Shown here: piece by piece, positions 15,729-24,098 of the stretch
Numbering within the stretch: position 1 is the stretch's first letter
Layout of the letters: the number at the start of each line of letters is the position of its first letter
Assembly: GCA_028869995.1 (NCBI GenBank)
Contig: JAGWQN010000082.1
Coordinates: 1 to 43,450 of the forward strand
Direction of reading: 5' to 3'
DNA from: Rhodospirillales bacterium
Lineage (GTDB): Bacteria > Pseudomonadota > Alphaproteobacteria > Acetobacterales > Acetobacteraceae
Length of the DNA stretch: 43,450 nt
The notes under the pieces: model-generated
Databases searched by the model: none
Told to the model about the DNA's origin: nothing
The model's input: the letters and a program-made list of their open reading frames with translations, nothing else
Made by a program: the position numbers and the translations under genes

Positions 15729-16667
15729 TCATCCGCCGGCAACCCCCTGCGTATTCACGTAGAGCGCATAGAGCCCGTGACTCGCCGCCATGAACAGCCT
15801 GTTGCGGTGCCGGCCGCCGAAGCACAGATTGGCGCAGCGCTCCGGCAGGTGGATATGCCCGATCGGCTCGCCCTTCGCGGTGAACACGCGCACGCCGTCG
15901 AGCTCGGCCGTGCCCATCCCCCAGCCGCACCAGAGATTGCCATCGACATCGACACGAAATCCGTCAGGCGTCCCGCCTTTGGCGTCGATCAGCACGCGTC
16001 CCTTCGCGAGCTTGTTGCCCGCCCGCACGTCGTAGGCGCGGATCGTGCGCGCAGGCTCGTCGCGCGAGGCCACCACATAGAGCGTCCGCTCGTCGGGCGA
16101 AAACGCAAGCCCGTTCGGGCCGGGAACCTCGTCCGTCACGCAGGCAAGCTTTCCCGTTCCTGGGTCGAAACAATAAACCGCGGGCGTGACCTCGCTCTCC
16201 GCCGGGTGCCCCTCGTAATAGCCGAGGATGCCGAACGCGGGGTCGGTGAACCAGACCGTCCCGTCGGACTTCACGACGACGTCGTTGGGCGAGTTCAGCT
16301 TCTTGCCATTGTAGTGGTCGGCCAGCACCGTGATCGAACCGTCAGGCTCGGTGCGCGTCACCCGCCGGTTGTCGTGCTCGCAGGTCACGAGCCGCCCCTG
16401 CCGGTCGCGCGTGTTGCCGTTGGCGTTGCCGGAAGGCTTGCGGAACACGCTGACCGCCCCCGTCTCCTCCTCCCATTTCAGGATCCGGTTGTTGGGAATG
16501 TCGCTCCACAGCAGATAGCGCCCGTCGCCGAACCAGACCGGGCCTTCCGACCAGCGGCAGCCCGAGGCAAGCTTTTCCACTGAGGCCAGGGCCAGCTTGT
16601 AGGGCGCGAAGCGCGGGTCGAGCACGTCCACGTTCGGGTCGGGATAGCGTTCGCTCGGTTCCCACAT
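15729..16667 (-). CDS. SMP-30/gluconolactonase family protein
   Basis: The 312-residue protein is a six-bladed beta-propeller of the SMP-30/gluconolactonase/LRE-like family. Signature parts are RWSEGPVWFGDGRYLLWSDIPN with the metal-binding Glu, LNSPNDVVVKSDGTVWFTDP, GPNGLAFSPDERTLYV and the GTPDGFRVDVDGNLWCGW segment with the metal-binding Asp. The family opens sugar or other lactones with a divalent metal. There is no signal peptide. GGAGG eight bases upstream fixes the ATG at 16665-16667; a longer frame to 16763 is not needed. It is first in the operon with the thioesterase and hydrolase. Confidence 0.9.
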   Translation of the reverse strand: MWEPSERYPDPNVDVLDPRFAPYKLALASVEKLASGCRWSEGPVWFGDGRYLLWSDIPNNRILKWEEETGAVSVFRKPSGNANGNTRDRQGRLVTCEHDNRRVTRTEPDGSITVLADHYNGKKLNSPNDVVVKSDGTVWFTDPAFGILGYYEGHPAESEVTPAVYCFDPGTGKLACVTDEVPGPNGLAFSPDERTLYVVASRDEPARTIRAYDVRAGNKLAKGRVLIDAKGGTPDGFRVDVDGNLWCGWGMGTAELDGVRVFTAKGEPIGHIHLPERCANLCFGGRHRNRLFMAASHGLYALYVNTQGVAGG

Positions 16668-16703
16668 GGCGTGTACCTCCTTGGCGCGGGACGGATTCGG
16701 GCG

Positions 16704-16719
16704 CGATGCTGGCGCATCG
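16704..16719. promoter_or_regulatory. Small inverted repeat between SMP-30 and amine oxidase genes
   Basis: CGATGC-TGGC-GCATCG is a perfect repeat with 6-bp arms within the 110-bp divergent region. It could be an operator serving both directions. Short G+C-rich repeats are common in this DNA, so support is weak. Confidence 0.22.
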
Positions 16720-16777
16720 GCGCCGCGACGGAAAGGGGCGCCGGGGCGAACGGCGCGCAGCACGAAGGGCAGGGGCG

Positions 16778-18013
16778 ATGGAGACGGATGTGGCGATCGT
16801 GGGCGCCGGCGCCGCCGGGATTGCCGCCGCGCGCCGGCTGCGTTCGCTGGGCCTTGCCCACGTGCTGCTGGAGGCCGGCACGCGTGTGGGCGGGCGCGCC
16901 TGGACGCGCCGCCTCGCCTCGGGGCGCTTCGATGCCGGTGCGGCCTGGCTGCACGACGCCGAGCGCAATCCCCTGGTCCCGCTCGCGACCGCTGCCGGCG
17001 TGGCGCTGCACCATGCGGCTTTCCACGAGCGCCGCCTGCACCTGGGCGCGCGCTGGGCGACGCCGGCCGAACTGGCTGCCTTCGATCGCGCCGCCGGCCG
17101 CTTCGATGCCACCGCCCGCGCCGCCTGCGCCGTCCGCGACCTTCCGCTCGCCGAGGCCGTGGCCGGGCTCGACGATCCGTTTCTTCCGACCCTGCTCTAT
17201 TTCGAATCCTGTTTGATCGCGGCGGCCGACCCCGCGCGGCTCTCGGCGCACGACTGGCGCGACAACGCGCTGCTCGGCACCAATCTCTCGCCGGAACGCG
17301 GCGTCGGCGCGCTGCTCGCCCCCCTTGCCCCGCGTGATGTCGTCCTGCGTGCCGCCGTCACCCGCATCAGCGGCCGCGGCCCCGTCGCCCTGGAAACGAC
17401 GAACGGAACACTGCGCGCCAGGGCGGCCATCCTCACCGTCTCGGCCGGCGTGCTGCAGGCGGGCGCCATCCGCTTTGCCCCGGCGTTGCCCGCCCGCTGG
17501 CAGGAGGCGCTCGCCTCCCTGCCGATGGGCCTGCTCTCCAAGATCGTGCTGACGCCCCGCGCCGGCGCGCCCCCGCCGCTCCGCGCCGGCAGCGTCGCCC
17601 GCCGCCGGCTCGCCCCGGGCGAGCCTGGCATGTTCTTTCACATCGGCCCTCTGGGCGCGCGGCACGTCGTCGGTTTCTTCGGGGGGCCGGTTGCCTGGGA
17701 AGCGGCCGACCCACGCGCGGCCGAGGCCTTCGCCCGCGCCGAATGGCGCCGGCTGTTCGGCACCACGGCCGATGCGATCTTCGCCCGGGCCGCCGCCACC
17801 GCCTGGGGCACCGATCCGCTGTTTCGCGGCGCCTACGCCTATGCCTTGCCCGGCGGCGCCGCGGCCCGCGCCGTTCTGGCCGAGCCTGAGGCGGGCCTCA
17901 TCCTCGCTGGTGAGGCGGTGCGCGTCGATGGCCTGGCCGGCACGGTCGGCGGCGCCTGGCTCGCCGGCGAGGCCGCGGCGGCCCATGCCGTGCGCTGGCT
18001 GCGTCGGGCCTGA
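16778..18013 (+). CDS. FAD-dependent amine oxidase family protein
   Basis: The 411-residue flavoprotein begins with the dinucleotide-binding motif VAIVGAGAAGIAAARRL, the acidic ribose ligand in LLEAG and the amine-oxidase motif TRVGGRAWT. The C-terminal FAD motif GLILAGEAVRVDGLAGTVGGAWLAGEAAA is present. The family oxidises mono- or polyamines, or acts as a phytoene-desaturase-like enzyme. It is shorter than classical monoamine oxidases and has no Tat or Sec signal, so it is cytosolic. AGGGG precedes ATG 16778. It is divergent from the SMP-30 gene. A link to spermidine made by speDE is possible but not shown by context. Confidence 0.82.
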   Translation: METDVAIVGAGAAGIAAARRLRSLGLAHVLLEAGTRVGGRAWTRRLASGRFDAGAAWLHDAERNPLVPLATAAGVALHHAAFHERRLHLGARWATPAELAAFDRAAGRFDATARAACAVRDLPLAEAVAGLDDPFLPTLLYFESCLIAAADPARLSAHDWRDNALLGTNLSPERGVGALLAPLAPRDVVLRAAVTRISGRGPVALETTNGTLRARAAILTVSAGVLQAGAIRFAPALPARWQEALASLPMGLLSKIVLTPRAGAPPPLRAGSVARRRLAPGEPGMFFHIGPLGARHVVGFFGGPVAWEAADPRAAEAFARAEWRRLFGTTADAIFARAAATAWGTDPLFRGAYAYALPGGAAARAVLAEPEAGLILAGEAVRVDGLAGTVGGAWLAGEAAAAHAVRWLRRA

Positions 18014-18052
18014 AAAAAACGAAGCCGCGGCGAGGCTTTTCCCCGCCGCGGC
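18013..18052 (-). terminator. Intrinsic terminator of the PEP-CTERM gene
   Basis: GCCGCGGCG (18024-18032) pairs perfectly with CGCCGCGGC (18044-18052) around an 11-base loop. On the minus strand the stem is followed by TTCG and a run of seven T (18013-18019), a classic intrinsic terminator 25 bp after the PEP-CTERM stop. On the plus strand the stem directly follows the amine oxidase stop and may also end that transcript, though with a poor T tract. Confidence 0.85.
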
Positions 18053-18077
18053 CCTTGTCTCCGTCAGGCGAGGGCTT

Positions 18078-18959
18078 TCAGGCCCGCGTGCGACGCCGCC
18101 CGGCGGCCAGTCCGGCCAGCCCCACGAGGCCGACCAACATCACTCCCCAGCTCGCTGGCTCCGGCACCGCCGGAGGCAGGACCTGTGCATAGTTCACGGA
18201 AAGGTCTTCACCGAGGAAATAATTCTGGCCTGTCAGCGTAAGATCTTGGAGCCAGGTTCCGCTTGTATTGTATTCGCCGATCGTCGAACTGCGGATGTTG
18301 TCGACGTAGAACGTCGATCCGTCGAAGGCGATGCCGGTATTGCCGCTGCTGTCATGCCCCGTGATGAAATTGCTGGTGATCAGATTCCCATTCGTATCGT
18401 AGATGTCGTAAGTATTGGCACCTCCGCCTCCACCGTCATAGCGGTTTGAAATGAGGAACGGTTTACCGCCGTTGATGCTCGAAACCCCTGTGCCGTATTC
18501 GAGGCCATCGCAGTAGCCCGTGCATTGGCTCAGCGACACTGTCTTCAGCAGGGTGCCGGTCATTGAATAGAGATAGGCTTGATTGGTTCCGGAATAGTCG
18601 CCGATCCAGAAATTCGTGCCGTCATAGGCGATCGTCGATAGCCCATTCGCTCCGCTGACGCTGAAGATGGCCCCTAGATCGGTATTTGTTGCCGTATTGT
18701 ATCCATAGACATTGTTGTTGCTGGCTGTCGTGTAGTAAACAATATTGCCAACATTGACAACGCCCCGGCCATTGTAGCCATCGCCATTGAACTGTGTCAT
18801 CAGGGCGCCCGAGGTCAGGTTGTATTCCTGAATGATGGGCGCACCGCCAGTGGCATTGTTGACCCAGATCGTGCTGACCGAACCCGCCTGCGCGGTCGCG
18901 GCCAAGCCCATACTCGCCAAGGCGACCGCAACGGCGAGCGATGTGACAGAGTGACGCAT
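18078..18959 (-). CDS. Secreted PEP-CTERM sorting-domain protein with beta-propeller-like repeats
   Basis: The 293-residue protein has a Sec signal peptide (residues 1-25, cut near ATAQA-G), a Gly/Asn/Ser/Thr/Tyr-rich body and a C-terminal PEP-CTERM tail: VPEPASWG (265-272), a hydrophobic helix and the basic end GRRRTRA. Such proteins are processed by an exosortase and linked to exopolysaccharide. The body has repeated blades (NVGNIVYYTTAS, YDGTNFWIGDYSG, FDGSTFYVDNIRSS) suggesting a small beta-propeller, and a CTGYC pair. The base composition is visibly richer in A+T than its neighbours, compatible with transfer or with selection for the Asn/Tyr-rich surface. GGGGAGAG precedes the ATG. No exosortase gene is in the window. 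Confidence 0.88.
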   Translation of the reverse strand: MRHSVTSLAVAVALASMGLAATAQAGSVSTIWVNNATGGAPIIQEYNLTSGALMTQFNGDGYNGRGVVNVGNIVYYTTASNNNVYGYNTATNTDLGAIFSVSGANGLSTIAYDGTNFWIGDYSGTNQAYLYSMTGTLLKTVSLSQCTGYCDGLEYGTGVSSINGGKPFLISNRYDGGGGGANTYDIYDTNGNLITSNFITGHDSSGNTGIAFDGSTFYVDNIRSSTIGEYNTSGTWLQDLTLTGQNYFLGEDLSVNYAQVLPPAVPEPASWGVMLVGLVGLAGLAAGRRRTRA

Positions 18960-18986
18960 TCGTCTCTCCCCTCAATGTTCCCTTAA

Positions 18987-19001
18987 TTAAAGGGAAATTA
19001 A
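18987..19001. promoter_or_regulatory. CtrA-type site (TTAA-N7-TTAA) upstream of the PEP-CTERM gene
   Basis: TTAA-AGGGAAA-TTAA matches the full CtrA consensus TTAA-N7-TTAA, centred 35 bp before the ATG of the PEP-CTERM gene. It overlaps a perfect repeat TTCCCTT-AATTA-AAGGGAA (18978-18996). The 190-bp gap 18960-19149 is otherwise A-rich (runs around 19023-19050) and probably holds the promoter. In A+T-rich DNA the motif can occur by chance. Confidence 0.4.
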
Positions 19002-19149
19002 CAGAAGCCGGCAATTCTTACAATAAAAAAATGGAATGTAAAAAAAATAACACACCGGTGACCCGAGGCGAGCCGTCGCCCGACTCGGGCCGCGTGGTAA
19101 GATAAGAAAATGAGCCAGTTGGCGGCCGACGTTCCGGCCGACGCCCGGT

Positions 19150-19629
19150 TCAGGCCTCCAGCCAGGTTGCGTGCGGCGCGCGTGCCAGCGCCTTGATCAG
19201 GTCCGCGCGGCTGACGATTCCCACGAGCTTCGCACCGCTCATCACCGGCAGCCGCTTGACATTGTAGCGGATCATCAGCTCCGCGAGGTGCGGCAGTTCC
19301 GCGCCTTCCTCGGCGGTGATCACGTGGCGGATCATGATGTCGGCGGCGGAGCGTGTGTCGGCGGAGATGGAGTCGAGGAACTCCGGCGAGAGATTCTCGC
19401 CCTCCGCCAAGGCCAGCAGCCATTCCGCCCGCTTGCTCGCCAGCGATTCGCGCAGCGGCCGCAGCACATCCCCCTCGCTGACGATGCCGACGAGATGCCC
19501 GTTCTCGTCGCAGACCGGCAACGCGCTCACACGCCGCTCCGAAAGGATGCGCGCAACCTCGCCCACCCGCGTGGTCGGGCTGATGGTCACGATCTCGCGA
19601 GTCATGATGTCGGCGGCGGTGATCGGCAT
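19150..19629 (-). CDS. CBS-domain protein (tandem CBS pair)
   Basis: The 159-residue protein consists of two CBS repeats: ADIMTREIVTISPTTRVGEVARILSERRVSALPV...GIVSEGDVLR (residues 5-60) and ADIMIRHVITAEEGAELPHLAELMIRYNVKRLPV...GIVSRADLIKAL (about 95-150), joined by a helical linker. CBS pairs bind adenosyl ligands such as AMP or ATP and act as sensors. ATG at 19627-19629 has GGAGA upstream; an in-frame TTG at 19647 is less likely. A perfect FNR box lies upstream, so it is probably induced by low oxygen. Confidence 0.88.
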   Translation of the reverse strand: MPITAADIMTREIVTISPTTRVGEVARILSERRVSALPVCDENGHLVGIVSEGDVLRPLRESLASKRAEWLLALAEGENLSPEFLDSISADTRSAADIMIRHVITAEEGAELPHLAELMIRYNVKRLPVMSGAKLVGIVSRADLIKALARAPHATWLEA

Positions 19630-19682
19630 GGCTGTCTCCGTTGGCAAGGAGGAAAGACTACGCCCGCGTGCTGCAACGCGAC

Positions 19683-19696
19683 TTGATCGGAATCAA
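19683..19696 (-). promoter_or_regulatory. FNR-type anaerobox of the CBS gene
   Basis: TTGAT-CGGA-ATCAA is a perfect match to the FNR/Anr consensus TTGAT-N4-ATCAA, centred 60 bp before the CBS start codon. On the minus strand TAGTCT (19660-19655) follows after exactly 22 bases, the spacing expected between box and -10 at a class II (-41.5) FNR promoter, placing the transcript start near 19648. Confidence 0.7.
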
Positions 19697-19720
19697 CGCG
19701 CCCGTCGCCGTGCCCCGCGC

Positions 19721-20890
19721 CTACTTCGCCCGCTCGAGGATCGAGACGTAGTTAGCCACCGCCGCACCGCCCATGTTGAACACGCCGCCGAGGTCGGCCC
19801 GCGCGAGCTGCATGTCCCTGGCCTGTCCCGTGAGCTGCATCGCCGCGATCGCGTGCATCGAAACGCCCGTGGCACCGATCGGGTGCCCTTTTGACTTGAG
19901 GCCGCCCGACGGGTTCACCGGCAGCTTCCCCTCCTTGGTCGTCCACCCCTCCAAGATCGCCCTGGCACCCTGGCCGCGCGGCGCAAGCCCCATCGCCTCG
20001 TATTCGATCAGCTCGGCGATCGTGAAGCAGTCATGGCTCTCGACGAAGGAGAGATCGCCGAGCCCGACCCCGGCGCTGTCGAGTGCCCGCGCCCAGGCCT
20101 GCGCAGGTCCGTCGAAGGCGATCGGGTCGCGCCGCGACAGCGGCATGAAGTCGTTGACCTGCACCGCGGCGCGGAACCGCACCGCCTTGCCCATCGCCTG
20201 CGCCGTCTCCTCGTCGGCGATCACCAGTGCCGCCGCGCCGTCCGAGATCAGCGAGCAGTCGGTCCGCTTCAACGGCGGCGCCACGTAGGGGTTTTTCTCC
20301 GAGACCTCGCGGCAGAACGCATAGCCGAGGTCCTTGCGCATCTGCGCATAGGGGTTCGCCACGCCGTTCTTGTGGTTCTTCGCCGCGATGGCGGCCAGCG
20401 CGTCCGACTGGTCGCCGTATTGCTGGAAGTAGCGCTCGGCAATGCGCCCGAACACGCCGGCGAACCCCGCCTGGATCTCCGCCTCCTCGCGGCGGTAGCA
20501 GGCGGAGAGCAGGATCTCGCCGACTTCCGGCGTGGGGGTCGCCGTCATCTTCTCGACGCCCACGACCAGCGCGAGCCGACCGCGCCCGGCGGCGATGAAG
20601 TCGCGCGCGCCGTGGATGGCCGCGGTTCCGGTCGCACAGGCATTCTCGTAGCGAGTGGCCGGCTTGAAGCGCAGCTCCGGCAGCGACTGCAGCACCAGCG
20701 AGGAGGGGAAATCCTGCCTTTGGAACCCGTTGTTGTAATGGCCGACGAAAATGGCGTCGATCGATGCGGGCTCGATCCCCGCATCCTCGATCGCGGCCCG
20801 CGCCACCGTGTCCATCAGTGCTTCCGCGTCCGGCGCCTCGAGCTTGCCGAAGCGGCTATGGGCCCAACCGACGATGCATGATTCCGTCAT
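19721..20890 (-). CDS. SCP2-type thiolase / acetyl-CoA acetyltransferase
   Basis: The 389-residue enzyme has the thiolase nucleophile C85 in YENACATGTAA, the SCP2-thiolase motif HDCF (286-289, with acid/base C288) and GHPIGATG with the active-site His. The second Cys of classical CxGGG thiolases is absent (NMGGAA), as expected for the SCP2 class. It would cleave 3-ketoacyl-CoA, often of branched or sterol side-chain type. The ATG at 20888-20890 has GAGGA upstream. It is the last gene of the minus-strand catabolic run. Confidence 0.88.
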   Translation of the reverse strand: MTESCIVGWAHSRFGKLEAPDAEALMDTVARAAIEDAGIEPASIDAIFVGHYNNGFQRQDFPSSLVLQSLPELRFKPATRYENACATGTAAIHGARDFIAAGRGRLALVVGVEKMTATPTPEVGEILLSACYRREEAEIQAGFAGVFGRIAERYFQQYGDQSDALAAIAAKNHKNGVANPYAQMRKDLGYAFCREVSEKNPYVAPPLKRTDCSLISDGAAALVIADEETAQAMGKAVRFRAAVQVNDFMPLSRRDPIAFDGPAQAWARALDSAGVGLGDLSFVESHDCFTIAELIEYEAMGLAPRGQGARAILEGWTTKEGKLPVNPSGGLKSKGHPIGATGVSMHAIAAMQLTGQARDMQLARADLGGVFNMGGAAVANYVSILERAK

Positions 20891-20961
20891 GGCATTCCTC
20901 CTGTCGCGCTCAATATAGGCGGCCCGGTTCCATTCGGCCACCGCGCCCGTCGCTTCCCGCT

Positions 20962-22446
20962 TCAGAAGATCAGTCCCGGCGAGGTTTGCTCATCGAGCGG
21001 CCAGATCGGGCGCGCCACGCGGGTGTAGGGGATGCGCCGGTAGTCGCGCGACAGCGGCCCGTTCGTGTCCACATAGAGAACCTGCGCCGCAATCGGCCCG
21101 AAGGCTGCGCGGAAATGGTTGGTGGACTTCACCGCGACGACGCGCCGCTCCTTGGGCTCGATGCCGAGATTGCGGAACAGCTCAAGCCCCAGCGCCTGGG
21201 TCCGGTTCGAGATCAGAACCACCTCGACGCCTCCGGCACGGATCGCGACACAGTCGCCGAGCGGCACCGTGGTCGGGCCGAAGCTCTGATGTGCGTCCGC
21301 GGCCAGCGCCAGCACTTCCACCTCGGCGTCGATCGGCTGCCCCGAGGCCGGCCCCGTCTTGCCGCCGAAGCGCAGCGCGATCCGCGCGCCGACGCCGGCA
21401 TCGGTGCAGATCCGAACGGCGACCGGATCCCAGATCGGCCCGAGGCAGGCGCCCTCGACGCGAGCCTCGATCAGCGCACGCAGGAATGTGGTGTTGTCCG
21501 AAGGCGCGCCCCCGCCCGCATTGTCCGCCGGGTCGGCGATGACCACGGGAAATGAATTGGCCGCCCGTGCCGCCGCCGCGGCGGCTGCAACGTCGAGGTA
21601 GGGCGGCGCCGTGCGCCCGCGCATCGAGACGAACTCTTCGCCGAGCTCTGTCGCCAGCCGGTCCGCGCGCGCCTTGTCGCGGTCGGCAACGACCAGCACC
21701 CGCCCGCCCAGTTCCGCGACGTCGGCATAGGGAAAGCAATGCCCGATGGAGATCGACAGGATCCCGTCCTTGCCCTCCATCGCCATGATCCGATCGACGA
21801 AGCTACGCATCAGCGGCTCGGTGGTTGGATAGGAGCCGATCTGGCGGCAATCATAACAGGACATCACCGGGCGGATCTCGCCACGGATCGTCCGCAGCAC
21901 CAGGCTCAGCAGGTCCTCGGCGCGCTCGGCCACGTCGGTATGTGGAAACTCCTTGTAGAGAATGATGATGTCCGAGGATCGGATGCGCCGCAGCGTGAGG
22001 TGGCAGTGTGGATCGAGCTCGACGCCGATGACGCAGTTCTGGCCCACGATGGCGCGCGCCGCCTCGATCAACTCGCCCTCGACGTCCTCGCATCCATCGG
22101 CAACCATCGCTCCGTGCAGCCCGAGCAGCAGCCCGTCGAGCGGCATCGCCTCCCTGATCTGCGCCAGGATCTCGTCACGCATCATCGTGTGCGCGGCGCG
22201 GGTCGTGAGCCCGGCCGGCGAGGCGGCGAAGCAACTGCCCTCGATGAGCGTAAAGCCCTCCTTTGCCGTGCGATGGCGGGCGACGAAGAGCGGTGCCGTG
22301 CACATCCGCGGCTGGTCGTCGGGGTGTTCGCCAGGACGGTAGAACACCGTCTCGCGATAGGCTGCGAGCGAGGTCGGCATTGGCGAGAACGTGTTGGTCT
22401 CGGTGGCCATGGTGGCCGAAAAGATCCGGGGACGTTCAGTCGGCAC
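20962..22446 (-). CDS. M81 family (MlrC/microcystinase C-like) metallopeptidase
   Basis: The 494-residue protein matches the M81/MlrC family. The N-terminal part has TETNTFSP, LHGAMVADGCEDVEGEL, ELDPHCHL and YKEFPHTDVAERAEDLL, and the C-terminal MlrC domain has DPADNAGGGAPSDNTTFLRALIE. These supply the His/Asp residues of the zinc site. MlrC degrades linearised microcystin products; most relatives have unknown amide or peptide substrates. The start is GTG at 22444-22446, overlapping the GMC oxidoreductase stop by 11 bp, so the pair is coupled. No signal peptide is seen. Confidence 0.85.
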   Translation of the reverse strand: MPTERPRIFSATMATETNTFSPMPTSLAAYRETVFYRPGEHPDDQPRMCTAPLFVARHRTAKEGFTLIEGSCFAASPAGLTTRAAHTMMRDEILAQIREAMPLDGLLLGLHGAMVADGCEDVEGELIEAARAIVGQNCVIGVELDPHCHLTLRRIRSSDIIILYKEFPHTDVAERAEDLLSLVLRTIRGEIRPVMSCYDCRQIGSYPTTEPLMRSFVDRIMAMEGKDGILSISIGHCFPYADVAELGGRVLVVADRDKARADRLATELGEEFVSMRGRTAPPYLDVAAAAAAARAANSFPVVIADPADNAGGGAPSDNTTFLRALIEARVEGACLGPIWDPVAVRICTDAGVGARIALRFGGKTGPASGQPIDAEVEVLALAADAHQSFGPTTVPLGDCVAIRAGGVEVVLISNRTQALGLELFRNLGIEPKERRVVAVKSTNHFRAAFGPIAAQVLYVDTNGPLSRDYRRIPYTRVARPIWPLDEQTSPGLIF

Positions 22447-24049
22447 GGGACAATTCCTTCTCGCGAATGAGGTCGGCGCATTTCTCGCCGATCATGATGC
22501 AGGCGGCATTGGTGTTGCCGGATACCAGTGTTGGCATGACCGAGGCGTCGGCGACGCGCAACCCCTCGATCCCGCGCACGCGCAGACGATCGTCGACGAC
22601 GGCCATTGCGTCGCTGCCCATGCGGGCCGTGCCGACCGGATGGAAAACGGTGCTGCCCGTCCGTCGCGCATAGTCGAGCAACGCATCGTCGCCCTGCAGC
22701 GCTTCCCCTGGTGCGTATTCGCTCTCGATATAGGCGTGCAGCGCAGGTCGCGCTGCGATCCGCCGTGCCAGTCGCATGCCCGCCACGATGGTACGCCGGT
22801 CGAGTTCCTCAGCCAGATAGTTTGGCTGGATCGCCGGCGGCGTGGCGGCATCGGGCGAGCGCAGGCGGATCTCGCCGCGGCTCTGCGGCCGCAGCTGGCA
22901 GACATGCTGCGTGAAGCCGGAGAACGGATGCAGGTGGGCCGCCGAGGTGTCCGATGAAAAGTTGATGAAGTGGAACTGGATGTCCGGCGTCGCCAGTTCG
23001 GGACGCGTGCGGACGAAGATGCCGGCGGAGGCCGCCGAAAGCGCGAGCGGACCGCGGCGAAACAGCGCATAGTCGATCCCCGCTCGCAGCATGCGCAGCC
23101 GTCTGCGCATCACGTCGTTGACGGTGATCGGCGCGCGGCACCGGTACGCAAAGGCGACCTTGAGATGGTCCTGAAGGTTGCGGCCGACCCCCGGGGCGTC
23201 GCAGACCGTCTCGATCCCGAACGATTGCAGTTGCGCGCCCGGCCCGATGCCCGACAGCATCAGCAACTGTGGGGTGTTGACCGCACCGCCGCACAGCAAC
23301 ACCTCGCGGCGGGCGCGGATCACCTCGGTGCTGCGGTCGCGGCGAAACTGGATCCCCATCGCGCGCTTTCCGGCGAACAGGATACGGGTTGCAAGCCCAT
23401 GGGTGATGACGCGCAGGTTGTCACGGCGCATCGCCGGGCGCAGGAACGCCACCGCAGCGGAGCAGCGCCGTCCCCGCCGTGACGTGGTCTGGTAATAGCC
23501 GACGCCTTCCTGGTCGCGCCCGTTGAAATCGTCGTTGCGTGGAACGCCTTCCTGCTCCGCCGCCGCGATGAACGCCTCACTCAGCGGATGTCCGCCAGCG
23601 ACATCGCTCACCGCCAGCTCCCCGTCGGTGCCGTGCCACGCGTTCATCGGCCCCATCCGATGCTCGGAACGCCGGAAATAGGGGAGCACATCGGCATAGG
23701 ACCAGCCGGCATTGCCCAACTGGCGCCAATGATCATAGTCCGCCGCCTGGCCGCGCACATAGAGCAGGCCGTTGATGGAGGACGATCCCCCCAGGACCTT
23801 TCCGCGCGGCCAGAAGATGCGCCGTCCGCCGAGCTCGGGCACCGGCTCCGTCTCGTAACACCAGTTGATACGAGGATCGGCAAACGTCTTTCCGTAGCCC
23901 AGCGGAATGTGGATCCAGGGGTTGCGGTCCGCCCCTCCGGCCTCGAGCACCGCGACGGTGACGGAGGGATCCTCCGAAAGCCGGGCGGCGAGCACACTGC
24001 CTGCGGATCCCGCGCCGACGATCACGTAGTCGGCCTCGACGGTGTTCAC
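22436..24049 (-). CDS. GMC-family FAD alcohol/choline dehydrogenase
   Basis: The 537-residue flavoprotein shows the GMC features in order: YVIVGAGSAGSVLAARLSED, LEAGG, GKVLGGSSSINGLLYVRG, the second signature GAVNTPQLLMLSGIGP and the active-site His region TVFHPVGTARMG, ending VSGNTNAACIMIGEKCADLI. It oxidises a primary or secondary alcohol, as choline dehydrogenase or AlkJ does. The start is GTG at 24047-24049. The frame runs 11 bp past the start of the M81 gene. Substrate unknown; the neighbours suggest an alcohol intermediate of the same catabolic route. Confidence 0.9.
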   Translation of the reverse strand: MNTVEADYVIVGAGSAGSVLAARLSEDPSVTVAVLEAGGADRNPWIHIPLGYGKTFADPRINWCYETEPVPELGGRRIFWPRGKVLGGSSSINGLLYVRGQAADYDHWRQLGNAGWSYADVLPYFRRSEHRMGPMNAWHGTDGELAVSDVAGGHPLSEAFIAAAEQEGVPRNDDFNGRDQEGVGYYQTTSRRGRRCSAAVAFLRPAMRRDNLRVITHGLATRILFAGKRAMGIQFRRDRSTEVIRARREVLLCGGAVNTPQLLMLSGIGPGAQLQSFGIETVCDAPGVGRNLQDHLKVAFAYRCRAPITVNDVMRRRLRMLRAGIDYALFRRGPLALSAASAGIFVRTRPELATPDIQFHFINFSSDTSAAHLHPFSGFTQHVCQLRPQSRGEIRLRSPDAATPPAIQPNYLAEELDRRTIVAGMRLARRIAARPALHAYIESEYAPGEALQGDDALLDYARRTGSTVFHPVGTARMGSDAMAVVDDRLRVRGIEGLRVADASVMPTLVSGNTNAACIMIGEKCADLIREKELSRAD

Positions 24050-24098
24050 GTTCTCGTGATCCCGCTTCGATATCCTGCGAGGGCAGCCGCCGCCGCCG

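Noticed and set aside
14426-15742. 438-codon frame containing the alpha/beta hydrolase
   Set aside because: Upstream codons overlap the thioesterase gene out of frame; the coupled ATG at 15259 is the true start.
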